Assembly (NCBI GenBank): GCA_019637225.1 | Contig: JAHBWC010000003.1 | Location: 62,001 to 126,000, forward strand | DNA length: 64,000 nucleotides | Direction: 5' to 3' | Source of the DNA: Labilithrix sp. | GTDB lineage: Bacteria > Myxococcota_A > Polyangia > Polyangiales > Polyangiaceae | Shown here: positions 43,704 through 51,518 of the stretch, one piece after another | How positions within the stretch are numbered: position 1 is the stretch's first letter | Layout of the letters: every line of letters starts with the position of its first letter | Program-made: the position numbers and the translations under genes | Notes under the pieces: model-generated | Databases searched by the model: none | What the model was told of the DNA's origin: nothing | What the model saw: only the letters and a program-made list of their open reading frames with translations

Positions 43704-44116
43704 TGAGCTTCGCCATCCCCGCGGACGCGAGCCCGAAGATGCGCGCCGGCATGCTCTCGAGTCGCTGCGCAGGGTGATGCAACGGTCCGCCGCTCCTCTA
43801 CGGCGAAGGTCTGCGCGTCGTCGGCGCCTTCCCTCACTCGCCCGTCGCCGGCGTCGCCATGGTTCAGAGCGCCGAGCACGGCGAGACGCGCGAGAGCGAG
43901 AACCTCTACCGCTTCCGCGACGCGCATGAAGTGGTGAAGCTCCGACGCGCCCGCGCTTTCCTTCGTCGATATGGTGAGCGCCGAGACGTGGGGGCTCCAG
44001 TTCGAGATCGTCAGGCTGCGGCTGGCGGAGCAGATCCTCGCGCGGCGCTGCCGCGGCGCTTGCGCGTGTCGTGCGCCGGCGACTGTCCGTCGCGCACCAC
44101 ATCGCCCACGACGACG
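43704..44116. other. Gene-poor stretch, 413 bp
   Basis: Only short, Arg-rich frames are present and none has a recognisable pattern or Shine-Dalgarno. It may hold decayed coding sequence inside the tRNA-Leu-bounded region. Confidence 0.4.
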
Positions 44117-44154
44117 AAGGCCCCGAAGGTCGCTCACGGGACCTCGGGGCCTTT
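44117..44154 (-). terminator. Intrinsic terminator of the DUF3606 gene
   Basis: AAGGCCCCGAAGGTC and GACCTCGGGGCCTTT form a near-perfect stem of about 13 bp. It lies 18 bp beyond the DUF3606 stop on the minus strand. Confidence 0.7.
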
Positions 44155-44172
44155 CGGCGTTTCGTTCGGTTG

Positions 44173-44349
44173 CTACTTGCCGAGGTACTCCTGGACCTTC
44201 TTGGCGCTGTTCCCGACCGCGTCCACGGCGGCTTGCAGCTGGGCCTTCGTACAGCCGAACTTCTTCGTCCACCAGTTCACTTCCCACGTCTGGTTCATGT
44301 TGATCAGCGTCTTGTCCTGCGGTTCTCGAATCGTCAGATCGTCAGCCAT
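44173..44349 (-). CDS. DUF3606 domain protein
   Basis: 58 aa: MADDLTIREPQDKTLINMNQ, then TWEVNWWTKKFGCTKAQLQA and AVDAVGNSAKKVQEYLGK. This is the full DUF3606 pattern (INv...WEV.yWtkkfg.t..qL..Av..VG..a..V..yL). A strong Shine-Dalgarno (GGAGG, minus strand at 44356-44360) precedes the ATG and a terminator hairpin follows, so it is a complete single-gene unit. Function of the family is unknown; members are common in Proteobacteria, often on mobile or accessory DNA. Confidence 0.85.
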   Translation of the reverse strand: MADDLTIREPQDKTLINMNQTWEVNWWTKKFGCTKAQLQAAVDAVGNSAKKVQEYLGK

Positions 44350-44495
44350 GGTGGTCCTCCAGCGGCGGAGGAGAGCGCCGGCGCGCCGGTTGCGCCATCA
44401 CCCCAAGAGGTGAGGTGGCGGCTATCCGAAGCCGCGCATGCTCCACGGCAGCGGTGTGCATTGACGTGCCCTCGGATTCCCGCTCGCATCGGAGC

Positions 44496-44987
44496 ATGGG
44501 CCTCTACTGTCCGTACTGTCGCTACCAGATCGCGCGCACCGGCGCGCAGTGTCCGACGTGTCACCGCTTCGTGAAGGCTGGGTCGTCAGCGACGGGGGTT
44601 TTCGTCCTGGTCGGGCTTGCCTTGTTCATGCTGTACGGTGCCTGCTTCCACCATCGAGGCGAGCAGAGCGACCACCGCGAGCAAGCGCGCGTGGAGGCGC
44701 TGCTGCGTCGACAGCAAGAAGAGGCGCGCAGCCAGCGTCTGGCGGAGGATCGGAAGGTTGCCGTCGCCGAAGCGCAGCGCGCAGGCACCAGCGCGCCCAT
44801 CGCGCCGGCCCCACGCCGGACGGCGAGTCCAGCGCCTGCCCCGGCGCCGACGTGGCCAGAGTCACCGCAGACGTACTACGCGTCGCCGCCACCGAACATG
44901 GGGAAGACGGTGCACGTCCGCGGCTACACGCGCAAGGATGGCACGTACGTCCAGCCCCACACGCGCTCGGCGCCGCGTCGGCGATAG
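44496..44987 (+). CDS. Zinc-ribbon membrane protein
   Basis: 163 aa from ATG 44496. A CPYC..CPTC zinc ribbon fills the first 25 residues (MGLYCPYCRYQIARTGAQCP). One TM helix (GVFVLVGLALFMLYGACF), a charged coiled coil with R/Q/E repeats, a Pro/Ala linker and a C-terminal VRGYTRKDGTYVQPHTRS tail follow. The tail is typical of small myxobacterial proteins of unknown function. No partner is obvious; a lipoprotein gene follows by 10 bp. Confidence 0.65.
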   Translation: MGLYCPYCRYQIARTGAQCPTCHRFVKAGSSATGVFVLVGLALFMLYGACFHHRGEQSDHREQARVEALLRRQQEEARSQRLAEDRKVAVAEAQRAGTSAPIAPAPRRTASPAPAPAPTWPESPQTYYASPPPNMGKTVHVRGYTRKDGTYVQPHTRSAPRRR

Positions 44988-44997
44988 GTACGGGGGG

Positions 44998-45912
44998 ATG
45001 TGGCGAGCGCTCGTTGGTAGCGGGGCCATCATGATCGTCGCGTGCGGTGGAGCCACCGGGACGCGCGACCCGATCCGCTCGGTCGACGAGATCTCGAACG
45101 ACTACCGGGGCCGTCTGCATGAGCTCTACGCGAACGGCGCGCGCGAGATCGTCTGGCCGAAGTGTGACGAACCGACGAGGCCGCCCGACGCGCCCTGCGG
45201 CTATGTCGCGGACGAGCTGCTGTCGCCAGCGTACGTGGACCGATTCCGATCGACCGTCTGCAACGAGCCCGTCGACGCCCCCGTCTCTGACGCGTGCTTC
45301 GAGCGCTTCGAGCGCAGATTCTTGGGACGAATCAGCGAGCGCTACCCTCGGGCGAGCGCAGACAACACCGTCAAGCAGTGCGCCGAACTCGCCCTCGACT
45401 GCAGCAGGCTCGCCCTGCTCGACATCGCCGCCCTCGCAGCGCACAACGCAGCGGTGCGCGCGCGTGTGAGCGCTGAAGCCGACGCTCTCGTCGCCGAGCA
45501 TCGCGAAGAGCTCGTGAAGCGGGGCCGTCAGGTGGCAACCATCGACCAGGCCCGCGAGCGCGATGCGGCCGCGTGGAGCGCTGTCGCGGCCGGCTTCGCA
45601 GCGTTCTCTCGCGGAGCGCTCGAGGGGATGTCGGCCGCGCCCCAGGACACCTCCTCGGAGTTCTCGCCGCCGGCCGCAAGGCGCTGCTCGAGCGACCTCG
45701 CCTGCGGCGTCGGCAACGTATGCGTGAAGGCCGAGCTGCAGTTCGACGGCGTCTGCGCACGTGCGGTCGACCGCAACGGGATCCCGACCTACCCGGCGCC
45801 GCGCGGCAACCTCGGTCCCGGTGGTCGGGGGCAATGTAGCTTCGACACGGACTGTCCCGTGGGCTTCAGCTGCCTGAAGAACGGCGCTCTCACCGGCAAC
45901 TGCGTGAAGTAG
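44998..45912 (+). CDS. Cys-rich lipoprotein of unknown function
   Basis: 304 aa from ATG 44998, preceded by a G-rich Shine-Dalgarno-like run. Lipobox AIMIVACGG. The middle has scattered Cys (WPKCDEP, PCGYVAD, TVCNEP, DACFERFERR), and the C-terminal ~70 aa are two Cys-rich repeats (CSSDLACGVGNVCVKAELQF and CSFDTDCPVGFSCLKNG), a pattern found on myxobacterial surface proteins. Probably co-transcribed with the zinc-ribbon gene. Confidence 0.65.
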   Translation: MWRALVGSGAIMIVACGGATGTRDPIRSVDEISNDYRGRLHELYANGAREIVWPKCDEPTRPPDAPCGYVADELLSPAYVDRFRSTVCNEPVDAPVSDACFERFERRFLGRISERYPRASADNTVKQCAELALDCSRLALLDIAALAAHNAAVRARVSAEADALVAEHREELVKRGRQVATIDQARERDAAAWSAVAAGFAAFSRGALEGMSAAPQDTSSEFSPPAARRCSSDLACGVGNVCVKAELQFDGVCARAVDRNGIPTYPAPRGNLGPGGRGQCSFDTDCPVGFSCLKNGALTGNCVK

Positions 45913-46055
45913 CCGTCTCGCGCTCCGAGTTCCCCGCGGACCTCGTCACGCTCGCCGATCGGATGGCCGCGCTCGCCCGCGAGCTCGAGGCCCGGCGGCT
46001 CGCGCGGCAAGGTCGTGAGCCTGGACGTCGAGTGCGAGCGGCGCCGGTGACGGGC

Positions 46056-46358
46056 CTACCGGCGGCGGAGCGGGCGGGGCGTGACCTTCTTGGGCGCGGC
46101 ACGCTTCTCGAGGCGTTCGATCCGAGCTTCGAGCTTGCGGTGAACAGGATCGGCGTGCTTCGCGAGTTCCTTGTCGAGGTCCTCGAAGCCCTTGGCCGTC
46201 TCCTTGCGGTGAGCGGCGGTCTCCTTGCGGTGCGCAGCGACCTCGGCACGAACGGCAGCAAGCTCCGACTTCGTCGCCATTTCGCGGCGAACCTCGGAGA
46301 GTTCGCCCTGCATCCGGGCAATCGCGCCCAGCACGTCCTTCAAGGTCGGCTCGGCCAT
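46056..46358 (-). CDS. Small coiled-coil protein (MAEPT family, copy 2)
   Basis: 100 aa beginning MAEPTLKDVLGAIARMQGEL, then long helix with repeated VAAHRKETAAHRKETAKGFE and a basic C-terminus (LEKRAAPKKVTPRPLRRR). The N-terminus and upstream sequence match the gene at 43062-43229, so this region has been duplicated and diverged. Predicted dimeric or trimeric coiled coil. Function unknown. Confidence 0.55.
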   Translation of the reverse strand: MAEPTLKDVLGAIARMQGELSEVRREMATKSELAAVRAEVAAHRKETAAHRKETAKGFEDLDKELAKHADPVHRKLEARIERLEKRAAPKKVTPRPLRRR

Positions 46359-46380
46359 CGGCGGGAGTCTACCAGCGAGC

Positions 46381-46554
46381 GTGCAGCGCGAACCAAGATG
46401 CCGGGACTCTCGGGGAGGCGTCACGATCCGCGCAGCGATCGCGGCGGACCATCCGACCGTCAAAAAGTGGCGGGCGCACCTCGCGACGGGCGGAGACCTG
46501 GCGATGCTCGGCGAGCGCGGACAACTCCCGCTCTTCGCGGAGGTGCGAACGTGA
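46381..46554 (+). CDS. Short hypothetical protein
   Basis: 57 aa from a GTG at 46381; the coding look begins at IRAAIAADHPTVKKWRAHLA and ends GERGQLPLFAEVRT. The stop overlaps the next start as GTGA. No family recognised. Probably a remnant or small mobile-element protein in the tRNA-bounded region. Confidence 0.35.
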   Translation: MQREPRCRDSRGGVTIRAAIAADHPTVKKWRAHLATGGDLAMLGERGQLPLFAEVRT

Positions 46555-46781
46555 CCGCGGCAAAGGTCATCGAGGCGAAGATCGCCTCGGCCGAGTCGAT
46601 GCGCGTGCGTACGCTGCGCACGTCGCTCGCCAACGGCCAATGGTCCGAGCCGAGGCCGTACACCGACCTCAGGGGGACGCCGAGCGGCAAGGAGGCGCGC
46701 GTGCTCACGTACGAGCTCCTCGTCCTGCCGAGCCCCCACGCGCCGCGACGCGCCCGCGAGCGCGTCGTGATCCGTCACTGA
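46551..46781 (+). CDS. Short hypothetical protein coupled to the preceding frame
   Basis: 76 aa from a GTG at 46551 overlapping the preceding stop. The sequence (AKVIEAKIASAESMRVRTLR, LTYELLVLPSPHAPRRARER) has reasonable composition but no known domain. A further open but start-less frame follows (RLADVFRAHLDRAQTFADVG at about 46820-46880), suggesting a decayed longer gene. Confidence 0.35.
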   Translation: MTAAKVIEAKIASAESMRVRTLRTSLANGQWSEPRPYTDLRGTPSGKEARVLTYELLVLPSPHAPRRARERVVIRH

Positions 46782-47002
46782 CGGCCGCGAACGCTCTCGT
46801 GCTCGGAGCGTCGACAATCAGGGGCGTCTCGCCGACGTCTTCCGCGCTCACCTCGACCGAGCCCAGACGTTCGCAGACGTCGGCGCGAACGCGTGGTTCG
46901 TCGATATGGCCGCCGCGATCCCCGAGCTCGCTGCTGCCGCCAAAACGGCAGCGGTAGCGGCAGCAGGCTCCGAGAACAGGTCACCTCGGAAGGCGGTAAC
47001 TA

Positions 47003-47059
47003 CTCAGAAGTGCACGGGGGGGGACTTGAACCCCCACACCTTACGGCGGTGGAACCTAA
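47003..47059 (-). repeat. tRNA-Leu-side copy of the direct repeat
   Basis: This is the intact counterpart of the fragment at 43371-43424. It comprises the 3' half of tRNA-Leu plus the eight bases CTCAGAAG beyond it. The two copies enclose about 3.6 kb. Confidence 0.7.
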
Positions 47060-47091
47060 ACCCACTGCGTCTGCCATTCCGCCACCCGTGC
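47011..47091 (-). tRNA. tRNA-Leu (anticodon UAG)
   Basis: Read on the minus strand: acceptor GCACGGG pairs with CCCGTGC. The D arm is GCGGAATGGCAGACGC, and the anticodon arm GTGGG-TTTAGGT-TCCAC has TAG at positions 34-36. A long class II variable arm follows (CGCCGTAAGGTG), then the T arm GGGGGTTCAAGTCCCCC and discriminator A. CCA is not encoded. All stems close, so it is a functional tRNA. Confidence 0.95.
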
Positions 47092-47120
47092 GCGTGTGAC
47101 GCGTGATCTGTAGCACGAGA

Positions 47121-47645
47121 TCAGCGGGCCCGAGCGGTGCTCGTGCCGCCGGACGGCGGAGGCATCGGATGCTCCTTGAGGAGCTTGTTCGCGAGGAAGG
47201 TGCGGTAGCGGCTCTCGGCGCCGCCGCGGTCGCAACGGCCGGACATGAACGCGGCGAGGCGCTCGCCCGGCGGACGGGCTTTGCACATCGCGAGCGAGGC
47301 GCGGAGGATCTTCACCGCCGCGCGCGTGCACATCTCGGGATCGGTGAGCGAGCGCTGGGCGTCCGGGAGGTAGCTCTTGTCGAGCTGGTAGAGGCAGTAC
47401 CAGCGGCCGTTCTTCGACTTGGCGCTCGGCTTGAGGCGGCTCTCGTACCAGGCGATGGCGACGAGCAAGGTCGCGGTGCGCTCTTCGCCGCGGTCGTCGA
47501 CGGCGAAGAGCGGCTCGCTCTCCGAGACGCGCGCGATCGCCTCGGCGGTCTTCTCGTAGGTGTCGCTCCACGGCGCCTTCGGTTCCAGCGCCGCCAAGAG
47601 CCCCACCACCCATGCCACGGGTACGCTCATTGGTGCGGCGAGCAT
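47121..47645 (-). CDS. Lysozyme-like (SLT-fold) exported protein
   Basis: 174 aa (ATG 47645; ATG 47630 also plausible). A short hydrophobic N-terminus (VPVAWVVGLLAALEP) is followed by ATLLVAIAWYESRLKPSAKS, in which the Glu is in the position of the transglycosylase catalytic residue, then WYCLYQLDKSYLPDAQR and MCTRAAVKILRASLAMCK. It resembles lytic transglycosylase folds, though short. A Cys pair may form a disulfide. It lies next to the tRNA-Leu gene but outside the repeat-bounded stretch. Confidence 0.6.
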   Translation of the reverse strand: MLAAPMSVPVAWVVGLLAALEPKAPWSDTYEKTAEAIARVSESEPLFAVDDRGEERTATLLVAIAWYESRLKPSAKSKNGRWYCLYQLDKSYLPDAQRSLTDPEMCTRAAVKILRASLAMCKARPPGERLAAFMSGRCDRGGAESRYRTFLANKLLKEHPMPPPSGGTSTARAR

Positions 47646-47808
47646 GGTCGACGCTTCGCGGAACGCGCAAGGGGACGAATTTCGTGCCGCTGTCGCACTC
47701 GGGCAATATCGGCAGCTTACGACTGCAAAAAAATGCGTGTGACGAGGACGCGCGGGCGCGATCGGGCGCTCGGATCGATCCGCCGAGGGCGTCGAGCCGC
47801 CCCGTCGA

Positions 47809-48876
47809 TCAGAAGCGGGCCTGCCACGAGGCCGCGCCGCCGCTCGGATGAACGACGACCGCGGGTCCGCCCCAGCTCGTGAACATGACGCCGACGAGCG
47901 CCGTCGCGATCCCGGAGACCGCGGTGAGCGCGAGCGCGATGTTCGTCGCGCGCTGGCTGCCTTCGCCGTCGTCCTTCAGGCCCTCGCACGCCGCGAAGTT
48001 CGCCGTGCCGCACCCCGCCTTCTCGAAGGCGCCGTGCGTGCTCGACGCGTCGAGCGCGAACCACGTCGTCACGCCCGCGAGCGCGACGGTCAGCGCGACG
48101 CCGCCGAAGAACACGACGGGCGGCAGGCCGGGGCCGACGCCCGCGGGCGCGCGCGAACCGCCGGAGGCCTCGGCCTCGTCGGACTCGGTCGCCGGCGCCG
48201 TCGGCCGCGCGTCGCTCGGGCGCTCGACGAGCTCCGACGGCGAGAGGAGCACGATCGACGGCGGCGCGCCCTTGTTCGGCGTCACGTCGAGGATCTGATC
48301 GCTGCTGACGTCGACGGCCTTCGCCTGCGCGTTGCCGTCGAGGTCGACGCGCAGGGTGTGCTTGCCGGTCGAAGTCCACACGACCCGATCGACGTCGACG
48401 ACCTTGTCGTCGAGCCGCGCCGAGCACGTCGAGCCCTCGGGGCAGAGCACGCGCACGCGACCCGCGCGACCTCGGAACTTCAGGTGCGCGGCGGTGATGC
48501 TCGACGCGAGCGCAGGCGGCGCGGGGCCACGCTTGCTCCGCTCGAGCAGCGCGGCGCCGAGCGAGGCGTCGTCGGCTTCGATCGCGGCGTCGAGCGCGGC
48601 CTGCAGCGCGACGGCGCTCGGCGCGAGCGCGTCGGCGCGCGCGAACTCTTCGGCGGCGTCGTGGAGCTCGCCGCGCTTGTGAGCCTCCACCCCGCGGTCG
48701 TAGGCCTCCTTCGCGCCGGCCCGGTCGACCGGCTCCGCGCCCGCACCGAGCGAGAGCGCCGCGAGCGCCGCGAAGACGAGCGATCCGAGCAGCGCACCGC
48801 GCGAACGCGTCGCCCGCGCGCGACGGCCGCCCGCGCGCCGCCGAGCGTCGTCGCTCCCGAGCGACGAGCGCGTCAC
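47809..48876 (-). CDS. TPR/PEGA-type exported protein with TM helix
   Basis: 355 aa from a GTG at 48876 overlapping the upstream lipoprotein stop (GTGA). Signal-like hydrophobic segment (GALLGSLVFAALAALSLGAGA), TPR-like helices (AKEAYDRGVEAHKRGELHDA, ALDAAIEADDASLGAALLER), a PEGA-like beta unit (GRVRVLCPEGSTCSARLDDK, GKHTLRVDLDGNAQAK), one TM helix (VVFFGGVALTVALAGVTTWF) and a C-terminal second hydrophobic stretch. This architecture is frequent in myxobacteria near Ser/Thr kinases, though none is adjacent here. Confidence 0.7.
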   Translation of the reverse strand: MTRSSLGSDDARRRAGGRRARATRSRGALLGSLVFAALAALSLGAGAEPVDRAGAKEAYDRGVEAHKRGELHDAAEEFARADALAPSAVALQAALDAAIEADDASLGAALLERSKRGPAPPALASSITAAHLKFRGRAGRVRVLCPEGSTCSARLDDKVVDVDRVVWTSTGKHTLRVDLDGNAQAKAVDVSSDQILDVTPNKGAPPSIVLLSPSELVERPSDARPTAPATESDEAEASGGSRAPAGVGPGLPPVVFFGGVALTVALAGVTTWFALDASSTHGAFEKAGCGTANFAACEGLKDDGEGSQRATNIALALTAVSGIATALVGVMFTSWGGPAVVVHPSGGAASWQARF

Positions 48877-49400
48877 GGCGTGCACAGGCTGCCGGGCGCG
48901 CACGTCAGGTCGCAGGCGCGCGGGCAGTCCTTCGTGCAGAAGCCGCCGATGCCGCAGCTCCCCTTGCAGTCCGCTTGATCCCTGCACGTGAGCGCGCAGC
49001 GCGAGCCCGTCGCCTTGCAGTCGAGGTCGCACTCCGCCTTGCCCTGGCAGGTGAGCGCGCAGCTCGCGCCGCCGGCGCACGTCAGCGTGCAGTCGCTCGA
49101 GCCGCCGCAATCGAGGTTGCACGGCCCCGTCGCGCACGTGAAGCGACACTTCGCGTCGCCCGTGCACGTGCAGCTCGCTCCGCACTCGCCGCTCGTCGCC
49201 GTCGTCGCGCCGCTGTCGCGCGCGCCTCCGCCGTCCGCCGCCGGAGCGCTCCCCGACGACCCCGACGAGCCGGAGCCCGAAGTGCCGCTCGAGCCTTCGT
49301 CGGTCGATCCCGAGCCGATGTTCCAGTCGTAAGAGCAGCCGACGACGAGCGTGACGAACGCGACGCTGGCTACGCGACGGCGGAGCATCCCCTCGAGCAT
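48873..49400 (-). CDS. Cysteine-rich lipoprotein
   Basis: 175 aa from ATG 49400 (ATG 49388 in frame). Lipobox VTLVVGCS, a Ser/Gly linker, then ~100 aa with about 25 Cys in a regular CxxxC / Cx5-7C spacing (CTCTGDAKCRFTCATGPC, CTLTCAGGASCALTC, CTKDCPRACDLTC). The repeat probably forms a disulfide-knotted rod. It is co-translated with the TPR/PEGA gene, suggesting the two work together at the envelope. Confidence 0.75.
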   Translation of the reverse strand: MLEGMLRRRVASVAFVTLVVGCSYDWNIGSGSTDEGSSGTSGSGSSGSSGSAPAADGGGARDSGATTATSGECGASCTCTGDAKCRFTCATGPCNLDCGGSSDCTLTCAGGASCALTCQGKAECDLDCKATGSRCALTCRDQADCKGSCGIGGFCTKDCPRACDLTCAPGSLCTP

Positions 49401-49476
49401 AACAGCCGCGCCGGGTGAGCGCCCCCCGGAGGGGACGCGTCGACCCGGCGCCGAACGGGAACGAGTACGCCGCCCG

Positions 49477-51246
49477 TCAGGGCTGGCCAGGGCGCTGGGG
49501 ATTGCCCTCACCGCGAGGGACGTCCGCCCAGACGCACTCCGGCGCGTTCCGGTCGCGGTTGCACGTGTTGAGGTGCTCCATCGCCTTCGCCCACTTCGAG
49601 TTCGGCCACGTCTCGGCCGTGATGCCGTCGAGGCGCATCGGCATCCAGTGCGCCTTCTCGAAGGACTTGTAGCTGTCGGTGATCTTGTTCCAGTAGCTGT
49701 CACCGTTGCTGAGCGGCCCGCCGCCCTGGACGTTGCCGGTGGTCCAGTTGGCGAACTGGCGGATCCACGCGTCGCCGCCGGCGCGGTGGCAGGTGATGCA
49801 CGGACCGGCCTCCTCGCTGACGAGCTGCTGCGGGATCCTCCAGCCCTGCGCGTCCATGTTGACGACGTAGTACGGAGACTCGAGCCAGCTGATCTCGTAG
49901 TCGCGATCGAAGCCCATCATCGGGACGACGGGCTTGCCGTCCGAGCGCTTCGCGTTGTTGATCCACGGCGTCTGGATGAACGGGTCGGTGCCGTGGCAGC
50001 TCTCGAAGCAGTAGCCCTTCGGCGAGTCCCAGATCGTGCGCGACTTCTCGCGGTCGGCGGGGTGGGGGACGTGCTCGCCGTCGGTGCCGGAGTTGATCGT
50101 GTTCTGGAAGAAGCAGGTCTTGCCGGTCTTCGGGTTGTTCCCGAGCATCGCGATGTCGTTGAACCGCTTCGTCTTCATCCACCCGATTTCCTCGCCACCG
50201 CCGACCTTGCGGCAGAGGAGGATCCAGTGGCTGCCCTTCTCGTTGACGGCGTGCGTGACCGTGGGACCCGGCTCGCAGCCCTCGCTGAGGAACTCGGCGC
50301 GGTCGCACTTGTCGACGCAGTTGTAGCCGGCGCCGGGCTTCTGCCCGTGCGGGCCGTCGCCGTCGCAGCGCGTGACGACGCGATCGTTCTGCATGAGCGG
50401 AATGATCGAGCCTTCGACGCCCGGGATGCGCGTGGGCTCGTGCCCCTCGCCGGTGCCGACGAAGTCGCGGCAGTCGAACGTGTCGTACTTGCCGTCCGCG
50501 AGCTTCTTGAAGAACGGGATCTCGCCGAGCTCCTCGACGCACTTCTCGCCGTACTGCTCCATCGAGCGGAGGGCCTCTTCGCGCGCCGGCGTCGGATCGT
50601 CCGCGCCGCCGTCGCCGGCGTTGAACCGGAGGCCGTTCGCGATCGAGCGCGACTTGAGCTCCTTCTCGTTCGCGTTGCCGATGTCCCACGCCTGCTCGAG
50701 GTTCGTCTGGAGCTTGATCGGCGTCTTGCCCGGTCGAACGACGCACGCCTCGACGAGCGCCTTCGGGCCGCCGGCCGCGTTGATCTCCGCGGTGCGCTCC
50801 GCGGCCCACGCCGGATCGCTCTGGAAGCGATGGTCGTCGTAGACACCGATGAGGTCGATGAGGTCCTTCGCGACCTTCGGGCCCTGGTAGACGACCTTGC
50901 CGATCGGCGCGTTCTCGCGCGAGCCCGCGCCGGTGATGGGGCGAGCCTCCTTGATCGCGTCGCAGTCGAGCTTCGCCTCGTCGCCGAGCTCGGGCTTGCC
51001 GCGCCGAACGCGAATGCGAAGCTGCTCGCCGGACTTGAGCGACTCCTTCATGGTCGCGGTGACGGTGCCGGAGGTCTCGTCGTAGGAGAGGCCGAGGCCG
51101 AGCTTGTTGTCGACGCCGGTGAGCGCGCCCTCGTCCTCTTCGTCCTCGTACTCGTCGGGGCTGCTGCAGTTGACGAGGAACGGAGCGGAGCCCGCGGTGA
51201 CGACCGCGAGGAGCAATCCATAAGAACGGAGCGTGCGAAGGTTCAT
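49477..51246 (-). CDS. Heme-c-containing lipoprotein
   Basis: 589 aa from ATG 51246 (TTG 51249 in frame). Lipobox APFLVNCSS and an acidic linker. Two heme-c-like motifs lie in the C-terminal half: a spaced CFESCH (CxxxCH) and a canonical CITCH, the latter in VSEEAGPCITCHRAGGDAWI. Several other Cys (CVDKCDRAEFLSEGC, CFFQN) may form disulfides. It is probably a periplasmic or surface electron carrier. A Shine-Dalgarno (GGGAGAG) and a sigma54-type promoter lie upstream. Confidence 0.7.
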   Translation of the reverse strand: MNLRTLRSYGLLLAVVTAGSAPFLVNCSSPDEYEDEEDEGALTGVDNKLGLGLSYDETSGTVTATMKESLKSGEQLRIRVRRGKPELGDEAKLDCDAIKEARPITGAGSRENAPIGKVVYQGPKVAKDLIDLIGVYDDHRFQSDPAWAAERTAEINAAGGPKALVEACVVRPGKTPIKLQTNLEQAWDIGNANEKELKSRSIANGLRFNAGDGGADDPTPAREEALRSMEQYGEKCVEELGEIPFFKKLADGKYDTFDCRDFVGTGEGHEPTRIPGVEGSIIPLMQNDRVVTRCDGDGPHGQKPGAGYNCVDKCDRAEFLSEGCEPGPTVTHAVNEKGSHWILLCRKVGGGEEIGWMKTKRFNDIAMLGNNPKTGKTCFFQNTINSGTDGEHVPHPADREKSRTIWDSPKGYCFESCHGTDPFIQTPWINNAKRSDGKPVVPMMGFDRDYEISWLESPYYVVNMDAQGWRIPQQLVSEEAGPCITCHRAGGDAWIRQFANWTTGNVQGGGPLSNGDSYWNKITDSYKSFEKAHWMPMRLDGITAETWPNSKWAKAMEHLNTCNRDRNAPECVWADVPRGEGNPQRPGQP

Positions 51247-51272
51247 CAATCGTCTCTCCCAACCTCATGAAT

Positions 51273-51288
51273 AGCAGGCCATGTGCCA
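51273..51288 (-). promoter_or_regulatory. Sigma54 (-24/-12) promoter candidate
   Basis: On the minus strand: TGGCACATGGCCTGCT, matching TGGCACG-N4-TTGCW at 10 of 12 fixed positions with exact GG-N10-GC spacing. The predicted start at about 51262 leaves a short leader that contains the Shine-Dalgarno (51254-51260) before the ATG at 51246. Confidence 0.55.
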
Positions 51289-51518
51289 GTGGTGCGAGGT
51301 AGGTTTATTGCGCACCGCACTCGGCCGGGCTCGCCCTCCAGGCAGCTCATGGACAGGCGCCGATCCGCCAGGTCCCGGGCTTTCCGCCGTCAGCGGAACC
51401 GCGCGTCGCGACGCTCGGCGAGAGCCGGTGTTCGGCTCGGTCGGGATAGGTGCTCGTCCTTGACGGCGAGCCGGTATCCGATCGACCTTCGCGCCTCGAC
51501 TCCAGGAGGAGGCCTCAC

